Shown here: positions 24,918-33,908 of the stretch, in pieces
Numbering within the stretch: the stretch's first letter is position 1
Layout of the letters: the number at the start of each line of letters is the position of its first letter
Origin: Paracoccus sp. TOH
GTDB lineage: Bacteria > Pseudomonadota > Alphaproteobacteria > Rhodobacterales > Rhodobacteraceae
Reading direction: 5' to 3'
Length of the DNA: 64,000 bases
NCBI RefSeq assembly: GCF_030388245.1
Contig: NZ_CP098363.1
Coordinates: 1 to 64,000, forward strand
The notes under the pieces: model-generated
Seen by the model: only the letters and a program-made list of their open reading frames with translations
Databases searched by the model: none
Told to the model about the DNA's origin: nothing
Position numbers and translations under genes: made by a program

Positions 24918-25672
24918 TCCAGGCCCTCCATTACCGATCCGCCGATGATCTCGCGCGCCATGCTTCGCTCCGCGCTCTGCTTGAGAGCAATGATGCGGGA
25001 AATGGCGCTCTCGGCCCCCGTCTTGCGCACCACTGTCGGCAGCGGTGCCACGCGGTCGATGTAGTCGAGGCTTGTGGCGACCTCTTCCGCGCCTGATGCA
25101 CCCCCGTTCATGAAGATACTGGCGTTGGTATCACCCGCCTTCGGCCCCGTGTTGTAGCCAACCCCGGCCAGCGCCGAGCACAGCCCCGCGTCGAACTCTT
25201 CCTGCGAGCAATAGAACTCGGCGCGGCGGCGGTTCAGCGTGGACTGGACTGAAGCTGCATCCCCGCTGTTCTCCAGGAACTCCTGATCCGCCGCCGCAAC
25301 AACCGACCCAAGCTGCCTGTTTCGTTCGGAAGCTACGTTGGCCATACGACGCAGCTCGACAGGCGCACAAGCGGCGCTCGTCTGATCGCGGCCGACGACA
25401 TACTTGTTCGCCGCCTCGCCTACACCATAGCGCCCATCGAACTGCGCGACAGCGGAAGCGTTCGCCTCGGCTGCTTTGAGCGCTGTGCTGGCGACCTGGT
25501 TGCCGGAGGCCGCAGTCTGCGAAGTCTTCACCGCGACCCCGCTGATGACCTGTCGCCACACGGCTTCAAGCTTTCCGAGCGCAGACTGAAATCGATCCTG
25601 CGCCGCTACTGGCGAGGCCATCAACACGAGGCCAAGCGCCAGCACAGCCCTATTGCAGACGAACTTGCCCAT
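24914..25672 (-). CDS. Secreted coiled-coil protein, paralogue 3
   Basis: 252 aa with signal peptide (SPVAAQDRF). Contains the matching block AQFDGRYGVGEAANKYVV, followed by CAPVELRRMANVASERNRQ, but is about 80 aa shorter than paralogues 1 and 2. Overlaps both neighbours. The three genes look like tandem duplications that diverged. Confidence 0.65.
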   Translation of the reverse strand: MGKFVCNRAVLALGLVLMASPVAAQDRFQSALGKLEAVWRQVISGVAVKTSQTAASGNQVASTALKAAEANASAVAQFDGRYGVGEAANKYVVGRDQTSAACAPVELRRMANVASERNRQLGSVVAAADQEFLENSGDAASVQSTLNRRRAEFYCSQEEFDAGLCSALAGVGYNTGPKAGDTNASIFMNGGASGAEEVATSLDYIDRVAPLPTVVRKTGAESAISRIIALKQSAERSMAREIIGGSVMEGLE

Positions 25673-26099
25673 CGGAAATGATGTTCCTGATCTGATCGTC
25701 CAGCCCTGAATCCCAGGACGCGAGCGATGTGTTGAGATTGCCGGTCACGTCCTGGATCTGCTCGTTGGCGATGTCGCAGGCTTTCTGGACGGCCTGGTTG
25801 AGCAGTTGATTCACCTGGTCCTGTCCAAGGGACGCGATAAGCCCGGTCGGGTCTTGCATGAACCGGCTGAAGTCGATCATGTTCAGCAGGTTGCCGTTGA
25901 TGCACGAGTTCTGGCCCTGGAAAAACGATGACACATCGGTCTGGGCAGCTTCGATGCTCCTGATTTGCCGATCCAGCGCGGCCTGCGCCGCCTGTTCGAC
26001 AACACAACCGCCACTACTCTGGGCTGCGGCGGGAACGGCTAAGCTCGCGCTGACAAGCATCGAGCAGGCAGAAAGCGCAATAGCGCGTGGCAACTTCAC
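25650..26099 (-). CDS. Secreted helical protein (TrbJ/VirB5-like appearance)
   Basis: 149 aa with signal peptide (AVPAAAQSS). Mature protein is helical with three Cys (GGCVV, NSCING, KACDIA) and Gln/Asn-rich helices. By size and look it resembles small periplasmic pilus-type components; no diagnostic motif. Overlaps paralogue 3 by 23 bases. Confidence 0.55.
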   Translation of the reverse strand: MKLPRAIALSACSMLVSASLAVPAAAQSSGGCVVEQAAQAALDRQIRSIEAAQTDVSSFFQGQNSCINGNLLNMIDFSRFMQDPTGLIASLGQDQVNQLLNQAVQKACDIANEQIQDVTGNLNTSLASWDSGLDDQIRNIISDGQVRLQ

Positions 26100-26111
26100 G
26101 GCTCATCTCCT

Positions 26112-26282
26112 TCAGTTTTGGTCCAGGACGGCTTCGACTGTCGAGGCGCTCGCGATCAGCTGGTGAAGCACCCATGCACGGATCAGGGGAGCGTCATCGA
26201 CCGTCTCAGCGTCCGGTTCGTCACCGGCCAGGGTCAAAACCGCGCCACCTATTCTCGCTTGGTCATGTTCCAGATCAGCCAT
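26112..26282 (-). CDS. 56-aa microprotein at head of transfer operon
   Basis: Begins MADLEHDQARIGGAVLTL and ends VEAVLDQN; acidic and helical. It has a strong ribosome site (GGATAGGAGGTGCCGGAT then ATG) and a promoter immediately upstream, so it is the first gene of the 26282-15738 operon. Function unknown. Confidence 0.65.
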   Translation of the reverse strand: MADLEHDQARIGGAVLTLAGDEPDAETVDDAPLIRAWVLHQLIASASTVEAVLDQN

Positions 26283-26304
26283 ATCCGGCACCTCCTATCC
26301 AAAA

Positions 26305-26333
26305 ACAATATGTTTTTAGATAGAAATGGTCAA
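26305..26333 (-). promoter_or_regulatory. Promoter of the minus-strand transfer operon
   Basis: Minus-strand TTGACC (26333-26328), 17-base spacer, TATTGT (26310-26305). The spacer contains TATCTAAAAACA (26322-26311), the motif shared with other operons. This would give a short leader before the 56-aa gene. Confidence 0.65.
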
Positions 26334-26342
26334 TCTGGAACT

Positions 26343-27296
26343 CTAGGCGAAAACCACCTGTGCTCCTGGCCCCGCTGCCTCACGGATCAGCGGCTCGTAA
26401 TGGCTGCTGATGTAGGACCGGATGAATGTCGTCGGCGCTTTGACACGCAATCTGTCGCCTTCTCGGCTGAATGACAGATTGGCGAACCAAGCATCGAACA
26501 GCTCCGGTTGCAGCGCCTTCAGTTCGCTCTTCATCTGGGCATCGACCGGCGATGAAGGTTCCGCCCGGCTCACATCCCAGCTTGGTGGCGCTGTCAGCTG
26601 ACGTGCCGGTCGTGGCTCAGGTGCCTTGGGTCGGAACTCGGTGAAACTCTTCGCAAATCCACGGAGCGCGGCTAGGCTGATCCGGGACGTTCCCTTTCGA
26701 AGGTTGAAGGAACGGAAGCGCTCGAAGACCATCTGGCTGTCTGCGCGCTGCCCGTTTGCCAGCTTCGGCCCGGCTTCACGGATGACGGCTTCGAGAGAGC
26801 TGAACCAAACAGATTTCACCTGTTCAAGATCAATAATTTTTTGATTTCTTATATTATGATTTGGGTCCGGTTTTTCGGACCCCCCCCCTACCGACTGCCC
26901 GGATGGGGGAGCGTCTCCCTCATCAGTCCCGGTTCCGGCAGGTCTCTGTTCTCGCCCTTGCAGCCACGACACAAAGCCCGCGAACCACAAGCGGCAGTAA
27001 CGGATCGCGCCATTGCGATCTGTTACCGGCTCGCTCTCGATGATCCCGGCCGCGCGCAGGATTGCCAGATGCTCCTGAACAGTGCTCTGTGAGCAGCCAA
27101 GCGCCTCGGCCATCTTCCTCACGGTCAGATGGTTGACGGTGCCTCGCGGCCCGAAATCATCCGCATCTGCCTTCCAGTTGACGCGGGAAATCAGCAGCAG
27201 GACCAGACCGGAAGCCTTCCCGATCTGCGCAAGCTGGGTTGTCAGGTAATGCGCCAGCATCCCTGAATTAAATTGTGGACTTTCATAGGCATACAT
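26343..27296 (-). CDS. Winged-helix protein with DnaA-N-like C-terminus; candidate replication initiator
   Basis: 317 aa from MYAYESPQFNS (ribosome site CAGGAG); a longer start at 27344 is possible. Residues ~50-110 are a winged helix (TVRKMAEALGCSQSTVQEHL, then LRAAGIIE). A polar linker follows. The last ~50 aa (LFDAWFANLSFSREGDRLRV, TFIRSYISSHYEPLI) match the N-terminal domain of DnaA, which recruits helicase. The pairing suggests a plasmid replication initiator, but no AAA+ domain is present and a regulatory role cannot be excluded. Confidence 0.6.
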   Translation of the reverse strand: MYAYESPQFNSGMLAHYLTTQLAQIGKASGLVLLLISRVNWKADADDFGPRGTVNHLTVRKMAEALGCSQSTVQEHLAILRAAGIIESEPVTDRNGAIRYCRLWFAGFVSWLQGREQRPAGTGTDEGDAPPSGQSVGGGSEKPDPNHNIRNQKIIDLEQVKSVWFSSLEAVIREAGPKLANGQRADSQMVFERFRSFNLRKGTSRISLAALRGFAKSFTEFRPKAPEPRPARQLTAPPSWDVSRAEPSSPVDAQMKSELKALQPELFDAWFANLSFSREGDRLRVKAPTTFIRSYISSHYEPLIREAAGPGAQVVFA

Positions 27297-27650
27297 CGAC
27301 TGCTCTCCTGATATGTCAGGCGAGGTCGCACGACCATCAGGCAATACGAATCTGTTCGCTCAAGAGCGCTTTTCGCTTGCAAATGTCCGGGAAAATCCAT
27401 AGGGTCCGAAGGTGAACAACGTCTGGACCGTGACCAGTTAGCAGCTGGCTGGGTTCTCTGGATTTCCCCGCGATGGCCCCGCGCCTCGCGGGTTTTCCTT
27501 TTCTAGACTAGGCTTTCTCTCTCGCTCGCGTTACCATCCTCAGTAGCCGAAGACATGGAATCAGCCAGATATAGCATGATTCCCCCACAGCTCCCCCAAA
27601 TCTATACGCATTATTTTTTTCCGGGGTCAATCTAAATTCGTCCGGTATAT
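27297..27650. other. Non-coding region upstream of the winged-helix gene
   Basis: 354 bases without a convincing gene. It holds a small plus-strand terminator (27467-27496), an AT-rich stretch (27560-27620) and AATCTAAATTCG at 27629, a weaker copy of the shared motif. Being next to a candidate initiator it could contain oriV, but I see no clear iterons here. Confidence 0.4.
27467..27496 (+). terminator. Terminator, possible end of a small plus-strand RNA
   Basis: CCCGCGA / TCGCGGG stem with a 12-base loop, followed by TTTT and a pyrimidine run. No protein gene ends here on the plus strand, so it may close a short regulatory RNA antisense to the leader of the winged-helix gene. Confidence 0.45.
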
Positions 27651-30600
27651 TCATGCGTTAGGGCCAAAGGCTCGACGCGATTTGTGCGTAACCTCCTGAT
27701 TTTTCAGCTCTACGTTCGCGTCCTGATTGCGTTCGGCTTCGCGTTGAAGCTCAAACGATGCCGCATCCAGGCGCTCGACCATCATGCGCATAGCGCCCGT
27801 AAACAGCACTGGCTGTTCGGCCGTCTCCCCAAGGCGTAACAGCGCCTCCGAGATTCGCGCATGAAGCTGTCTGGCCTCTCCTTCCAGCTCGCCCTCGTGG
27901 TCATACGACCAGGGAACAGAGATCCCCACCATGCCGGTTGGCGCGGTGTAGAGCTTGCCGTCGAGCTGGATCACCTGCTTGTTCGACGCGCGGTCAACGA
28001 GATCCGCGAACTCGGCTTGCAAGGTCTCGTTCTTCGGGTTGAAGATGACTGAGGCCGTTCCTCGAAGCGGGAAGTAATACATCTCCCCCCGCTTCAAATC
28101 CTTGTAACTGCTGCTGATAGCGTTTTTGACCTGATCTGCCTGGGCCGCATAACCCCCGACCAGCGCCCTGTCGTGATCGTCGAACGCATGGGGCCGCAGC
28201 ATCACGCCAGCAGTTCGGTTGAGACCACGATAGAGGCCATTGCGGTTCTCCAGCAGCTTTTCCGAGAACACATCCGGGCCGACGAATGCGCAGGCCGGGG
28301 CCTGCAAACCTTCCATGATCGGCGGCAACCCATCCACGCGAATCTTGTCTTCGATCAAAACTCCCCCGACCACGCCGTAAATCTCATTCGCCCGCGAGAT
28401 CGGGCTGGGCGGTTTGTTGAGGTAGCGATGCGCTTGATGGAACGGCTGCGAACCGTCCTGATCCATGACCAGGCGGAACAGCCGATCCATCTGCATCGGC
28501 GTGGTGATCGATGCCGAACTGCTGGCTGTGACCTGTGCCTTGTCCCGGATGCGGCGCAGCTTCTCGTTCTTCGGCCCGCCCCCTACCTCGATCCCGTGAT
28601 GCCAGACGCCCTTCGAGTCCGAGAAAAGGATTTTGGTGCCCGCGCTCTGCTTGTTCTTCTGCCGCGTGAGGATCAGAGACCGGAACATATTGCCCGTGAG
28701 CACCGTCTTCTGCTCCATGACCTCTCCGGCAACGGTTCGATCAAAGAGGCCCCGGAACAGTTCGTCTTGCTCCGGCCGTCTGGTGACAACCTGGGGCAAG
28801 GACTTATCGACGGCGTAGCCCTGCGGCGCGGCCCGCTTGAACATCCCGGCATTGTCGGGATGCGGCACAAGCCAGTCCTGGATCGCGTCGAGGCCCTGCT
28901 GATTGCCGTATTGGAAGCGCAGCAGGAAATCGTCGCAGGGAATGGCGAGCTTGGCCGAGGGCCAGGAGTCGTCATACCCCCCCATCGACTGGATATGTCT
29001 GGCGACGTTCCCGACCTTCACTCGCACCGACTCAGCTTCGCCGGGTATAGCGACCTCGAAGGAATGATAGTCCGGGTTCAGGGGATAAGCCCCGGACGCA
29101 GTGTAGGACGTGACGACAGCAGGTATCCAGGTCTCCGCGTCGTTGTCCGGCGACCTGGCGACTGAAGCAAGCCGCGTTTCAGCCACATCAGGGACGAGTT
29201 CTGCGTTCAGGAAGATCGCCCGGCCGACTGAAACCGCCTCTGACATGTTACGCAGGAACTGCGCGCTCCGCAGAACCTCCAATTTCGCCTTGTCGGCATC
29301 GGATTTCAACTTACCCGCCAGCACATTGCTATGCCCGTAGATGCCGTGGAACCGTTGCAATTCCTCGGCCATCTTGTTCACGTCGCGCGAATCGCCACAG
29401 TCGAAGAAGGAACGATCCATAAGCCCTACGGCCTTCAACCACGGGCGGCTCTGGAACTTTGGCTTGCCATATTCATCGAACGCCTTCCCCATCAGCTCCG
29501 GCAAATCGCCCTGCAACTGCGCGCTCGACAGGCCCCGCTTCACCTTTTTTACCACCTGTTCATAGGAGATCGGAGCCACTGTGGTCGGGGCGTCGATGGT
29601 GGTCAAATACACTGGCTGCGCGGCAAGGCCGGTGGCGCGGTTCTCGGTAAGCAGAACCTCTTGGTCAACCACCCTGCCCCGCCAGTCGCGGCGGTTGTTC
29701 TTGTTCGGATTGAGACCGCGCCGGTCCAGGAACTCCGACTTCATCCGATACTGCACATCGATCTCGCCCAGAATCCGGGTCTGCTCATCGAGCGGCCGCA
29801 CGATCAACCGGCCGAGCAGTTTCCGCGTCAGGCTGTCGTCAGGCGTGATCTCATCGCCCACGTTGATGTCCAGGTCCGCTGCCAGCTGCGGATTGCGCAG
29901 CAGGTATTCATAGACGACTTCCCGGCCGACCGGGTTCAACAGGTCCACGACTTCATCGATATTCGTGCTGTTCTCGCGTGTAGCGTTGGTCGAGGCCGAC
30001 AAGGAGCGATTCTTGCGGTTGAACAGCGAGGCCAGCCGGTCATCCGAGGCGAAGCCCGTCAGAGGCGCGACATAGCGCGGCCCCTCTTCCTGGCCCTTGC
30101 GGTTCACTCGGCCCTCGATCTGGCGCTCGTCCACGATGTCGGCTTGCAGCTCCATCTTGAACATGCAGCGCCGACGAAGATCTTCACCCACCGACCTTGC
30201 GGCCTGGATCGAGATCCCGGCCGATGACGACTTGTTCAGCACCAGCGCATCGAGTTCGCCGTTGTTGAACTGGTTTGCGATCTGATGGGCGGCTTCCGGC
30301 CCCCCCTTTTCCAGCTCATAGAGGTAGAACCGGCCGTCCATGTCCCCGGTGACGCCAAAGCCGCCGCCCGTGGTGCGGCCCGTCAATTCACCGCAACGCA
30401 GCCCCATCTTGTCGAGAGCGGCCTTAATCATGTCGGCGCCATCGACCCGCATATCTCCGAGATCGGCTTCATCGATCTGGGCATTCATGCCAGCGACCCA
30501 TCCGCTTAGTTCGTCCGACAGGTCGATCTCGATGGTGTTGCCGATCGCATCCGTGGCCTTGATCTTCACGGCCTTCTCGACATAGCGCTTGAGCGCATCC

Positions 30601-33600
30601 CCGAGGTTCGGCGGTGTCAGGAAGTATTGTCCCCCGTTGCCATCATCGAGAAGTTCGCCCGGCTGGGCCTTCTTCCAGTCCAGCAGCGTCTTGCCCAGGT
30701 GCTCAATGGTGAAGACCTGCTTTTCGCCCCGCGCCAGGCTGTCCGTCACCAGCTCTTCCAGAAACTGCCCCTTCGTCGCCAGGGTCAGGTAGCCCGAAAA
30801 GTGATGCAGGTTCGTGACCGGAGAGTTAGTGTCGAGCTTCAGCTTATCGACGCCATTGCGCATGACGGAGCCGCCGAACTCATCCTTCGCCATCGCTTTC
30901 GCCAGGGCGGTGATTTGTGGCATGAACTCGATCACATCCCGAAGCACTTCGGTTGCGCCGTCCACCTTCCCGCGAACTCGCATGATCTTGTCCGGGTCGT
31001 AATCGACCAGGCGCGGCAAGTCGCGCTCGATACCCTGGTCGGCCAGCTGCCGGACGAAGAGCGAACCGCTCGCGGCCATCTCATGTGACAGTGCTTCCTG
31101 GAGCGAAAGGGCATCGGCCCCGGACATGATGTCCAGCAGTTCCTGCTTGCCAAGGCCGGTATCCGGCAGGGCGCTGTAGTAGAGATTGATATGCTGCCCG
31201 GTCTTGATGCCCGTGGCAGAGGACCAGATCACTGACCCGCCATGATCTTCCACGAAGCGGCACAGCTGCGAGAAATACTCTCCGGTGTTGGAATCGGGCG
31301 ATGCCGCCTTATGGGCCTCGTCCAGCAGCAGACGGGGCTTCCGCCCCTGGCTGATATGATGCGACATCCACGCCTTCACGGCTTCCAGGCGCAGCATCCC
31401 GGTATCCGCCTTCTGGAACTGCGAATAGGTGCTGGCCACCACATTCGCGTCGGGCGGAATGTCGTAACCCTTCCCGCCCCTCTGCCGGTAGATCACGCGC
31501 TCGGCACGGTCCATCAGCAGGCCGGTCGAGTTGACCAGGTGGACGTTGATTTCCCCGCTCTCGATGCGATCCTGCGTTTGCCGCAGGCTCACATCGGACA
31601 GGTCGCGCACCAGAAAATCCGAGAAAAGCGACGGCTTCACCGTCACGAACATGACCGGATCGCCGTCTGCCAGGGCGCTTTCTAGGATCGCCCCCTGCTC
31701 ACGCCCCTTTCCCAGGCCCATCAGGTCGCCAATCAAAACGCCCCTGCCCTCGCTCATGCCAGACAGGCTCAACGCCACACCGTCGATCTGCTCGGGCGAC
31801 AGCCGCGCGCCTTTCAGCAGCTCGTCTTTCGGGATGCGAAGGGCATCAGCGACATAGGAGTCAATGTCGTAGTCCCGGCCATTCTCGCGCTTGAGCTTGG
31901 CGTCCAACGCCTCCAGCGCGCCATAGATAGCGCCCGACAACGACCGCGGAATCACCGAGGTTGCGGCCCCGGCGCGCGAGAACGGCCTATAGGGCTGGCT
32001 TTCTTCGCTCGACAGGCTGTCCGTCAACCAGCGCGGCAGCGGATCATCCTTCAAGACTGGCTCCGAGGGAGCCGTTCTGCGCTGCGGTGGAACCGGCGCG
32101 GCGTCAACCGGCGCTGGCTCGGGAGGCGCAACTGTCGCCGGTCCTGACGGCGCTGGTTGACCTGTGCCTCCGTTCCCAGCCCGTGAACCGCCGGGACGCC
32201 CGCCAGCTGCGGCCCTCGTCCGGCGCGGGCGACCGCCCTGCCCTGGCTCCGGCTTGCCCTGCGGTTCCGAGGCTTCGGGAACCGGCGCGGGCGTCGGAAC
32301 CGCCCAGGGATCGGGCTGCTCGGCTGGCTCGGGCTGAATCGCCTCTTCCTCTGGTGTCGGTGCTTCGCCCGTCCGAGACCATTCCGCATCAAGCGGCGGA
32401 TAACCGAAACGGGCGCGGCACTCATCCGCCCATTCGTAGAGGTCCGCGAAAGTTTTCAGCGTCCTCGACGTGCCCATGAACTCTGGGTCTTTGAGCACAT
32501 GGAACGGGTGCAGTTCTTCACGGAACCCATGGGCAGCGTAGAGCTGAACCGGCACGTTCGTCCCCATGCCCTGATACAGCCTGCCATCGGCCACGGCTTC
32601 CTCAACCCGGTCGAAGGCGAGCTTCAGCAGGTTATGGAAGCGCTTGGCCGTCGATCCCTTCTCATCCGGGTTGAAGACGTTCGCGGGCAAGACGAAAAAG
32701 GCGCTGCCGCCTACCTTGAGGCGCTGCATCGACTCGACCGCAATCGCATAATGTAGCCGGTCTGTCGTGAAGGTGCTCGATGAAACCGGAATGTCCATCA
32801 TGGCGGGCATTCCGTCGAACGGCGGGTTTGCAACAACAAAATCAAAGGACTGCGGTGTGATCCACTGCGCTGCCGAAATGAAATCAGCCTGCTCGATGCT
32901 AGCCGAGAGATCACCAAGCGCGCGCGTTGCCCGCATGAAGCGCCCATGGTCGATCTCGTAACCAGTCACCTCCGCGCCCCTAGCCGCAAAGGAAGCAACA
33001 AGCGCCCCGTTCCCTATGGTCGGCTCAAGAACCGACTTGCCTTCCACGTCCCCGAATATCTGCGATGCAGCGAGGCCGAACGGGTATGGCGTGGAATACT
33101 GCTGATTGATGATGGTTGCGGCCGTTCTCTCGCGCTGGCCGGGAAATGTGGACATGAGCGCGTCCAGGCCGTCGCGGCCCTCGATCTCTCCTGTGGCAAC
33201 ACACCGGCTGATCTCGGCTTCGACATGCTCCATCAGTTCGCGTGGGCGAACCGCGTATTCTGGGGTGGAAAGTGCCGCTGAAAGCCGGTCGATCTCGGCC
33301 TCGCTCAATGCCTCGCCGTTGGCCATCTGGATGAAGACCGATCTCGCGTTCTCGGCCAGGTCGAAATCGTTGCGCGCCCGAAAGAACATCTCCGGGTGCT
33401 TCTGACCGTAAACTTGACCGTCCTTGCGGTTCCACTCGGGCACAATGTCGCGGTGATCCCCGATCTTGTGTGCCGTTCGACCGAAGGCCCGATCATAGAC
33501 CGTGTAGCCATAGCGGTTCCGGCCGACGATCTCTGGTTCCTTTACCGCGAAGCCCGAGACCGTTTCGAGCTTCTTGACAGCCCGATCCAGCTTCTCGGTC

Positions 33601-33893
33601 TCGTAAAGGTCTGCGGTTACGCCGTTCCGCACCGGGTTGTCGATGAAATCCCGCCAGAAGGTCGCGTTCGCATAGCGCAACGGCATGACAAAAACTGTGC
33701 CGCCGTTAGGCGCGTCGATCTCGGCCAGGTTCACACGCTCACGCATCAGGATCGAGCGAATGCGCGTCCGCGCCCTGCCCTCCCCAGGTCCGCTCCAGAC
33801 GGCTAGTGCCTTGCCCTGCGATCCGTCCACATGCCGATTGTCAACGATGGCAGCCGCGAAGCGGCCATCGTGTTCAGGAATGAAATACGCCAT
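27651..33893 (-). CDS. Giant methyltransferase-helicase (DarB/strawberry-notch-like)
   Basis: 2080 aa. N-terminal region ~1-270, then an N6-adenine methyltransferase domain: VLEPTIGNGAL (SAM loop, about 290) and FVVANPPFDG (NPPF catalytic motif, about 357). A Pro/Ala-rich linker spans ~520-640. An SF2 helicase domain follows with GDLMGLGKGREQG (Walker A-like, about 726) and LLLDEAHKA (DEAH box, about 858), and a strawberry-notch-type second lobe ending with SSSAGISIQA and RQIEGRVNRKGQ. The last ~700 aa have no domain I can name. The layout resembles phage P1 DarB, which protects incoming DNA from type I restriction. On a conjugative plasmid that role is likely but inferred. Confidence 0.8.
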   Translation of the reverse strand: MAYFIPEHDGRFAAAIVDNRHVDGSQGKALAVWSGPGEGRARTRIRSILMRERVNLAEIDAPNGGTVFVMPLRYANATFWRDFIDNPVRNGVTADLYETEKLDRAVKKLETVSGFAVKEPEIVGRNRYGYTVYDRAFGRTAHKIGDHRDIVPEWNRKDGQVYGQKHPEMFFRARNDFDLAENARSVFIQMANGEALSEAEIDRLSAALSTPEYAVRPRELMEHVEAEISRCVATGEIEGRDGLDALMSTFPGQRERTAATIINQQYSTPYPFGLAASQIFGDVEGKSVLEPTIGNGALVASFAARGAEVTGYEIDHGRFMRATRALGDLSASIEQADFISAAQWITPQSFDFVVANPPFDGMPAMMDIPVSSSTFTTDRLHYAIAVESMQRLKVGGSAFFVLPANVFNPDEKGSTAKRFHNLLKLAFDRVEEAVADGRLYQGMGTNVPVQLYAAHGFREELHPFHVLKDPEFMGTSRTLKTFADLYEWADECRARFGYPPLDAEWSRTGEAPTPEEEAIQPEPAEQPDPWAVPTPAPVPEASEPQGKPEPGQGGRPRRTRAAAGGRPGGSRAGNGGTGQPAPSGPATVAPPEPAPVDAAPVPPQRRTAPSEPVLKDDPLPRWLTDSLSSEESQPYRPFSRAGAATSVIPRSLSGAIYGALEALDAKLKRENGRDYDIDSYVADALRIPKDELLKGARLSPEQIDGVALSLSGMSEGRGVLIGDLMGLGKGREQGAILESALADGDPVMFVTVKPSLFSDFLVRDLSDVSLRQTQDRIESGEINVHLVNSTGLLMDRAERVIYRQRGGKGYDIPPDANVVASTYSQFQKADTGMLRLEAVKAWMSHHISQGRKPRLLLDEAHKAASPDSNTGEYFSQLCRFVEDHGGSVIWSSATGIKTGQHINLYYSALPDTGLGKQELLDIMSGADALSLQEALSHEMAASGSLFVRQLADQGIERDLPRLVDYDPDKIMRVRGKVDGATEVLRDVIEFMPQITALAKAMAKDEFGGSVMRNGVDKLKLDTNSPVTNLHHFSGYLTLATKGQFLEELVTDSLARGEKQVFTIEHLGKTLLDWKKAQPGELLDDGNGGQYFLTPPNLGDALKRYVEKAVKIKATDAIGNTIEIDLSDELSGWVAGMNAQIDEADLGDMRVDGADMIKAALDKMGLRCGELTGRTTGGGFGVTGDMDGRFYLYELEKGGPEAAHQIANQFNNGELDALVLNKSSSAGISIQAARSVGEDLRRRCMFKMELQADIVDERQIEGRVNRKGQEEGPRYVAPLTGFASDDRLASLFNRKNRSLSASTNATRENSTNIDEVVDLLNPVGREVVYEYLLRNPQLAADLDINVGDEITPDDSLTRKLLGRLIVRPLDEQTRILGEIDVQYRMKSEFLDRRGLNPNKNNRRDWRGRVVDQEVLLTENRATGLAAQPVYLTTIDAPTTVAPISYEQVVKKVKRGLSSAQLQGDLPELMGKAFDEYGKPKFQSRPWLKAVGLMDRSFFDCGDSRDVNKMAEELQRFHGIYGHSNVLAGKLKSDADKAKLEVLRSAQFLRNMSEAVSVGRAIFLNAELVPDVAETRLASVARSPDNDAETWIPAVVTSYTASGAYPLNPDYHSFEVAIPGEAESVRVKVGNVARHIQSMGGYDDSWPSAKLAIPCDDFLLRFQYGNQQGLDAIQDWLVPHPDNAGMFKRAAPQGYAVDKSLPQVVTRRPEQDELFRGLFDRTVAGEVMEQKTVLTGNMFRSLILTRQKNKQSAGTKILFSDSKGVWHHGIEVGGGPKNEKLRRIRDKAQVTASSSASITTPMQMDRLFRLVMDQDGSQPFHQAHRYLNKPPSPISRANEIYGVVGGVLIEDKIRVDGLPPIMEGLQAPACAFVGPDVFSEKLLENRNGLYRGLNRTAGVMLRPHAFDDHDRALVGGYAAQADQVKNAISSSYKDLKRGEMYYFPLRGTASVIFNPKNETLQAEFADLVDRASNKQVIQLDGKLYTAPTGMVGISVPWSYDHEGELEGEARQLHARISEALLRLGETAEQPVLFTGAMRMMVERLDAASFELQREAERNQDANVELKNQEVTHKSRRAFGPNA

Positions 33894-33908
33894 GGACCGT
33901 TCTCGATA

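Noticed and set aside
28173-30227. Two long plus-strand ORFs (330 and 298 aa)
   Set aside because: Antisense to the 2080-aa methyltransferase-helicase; no ribosome sites or recognisable motifs.
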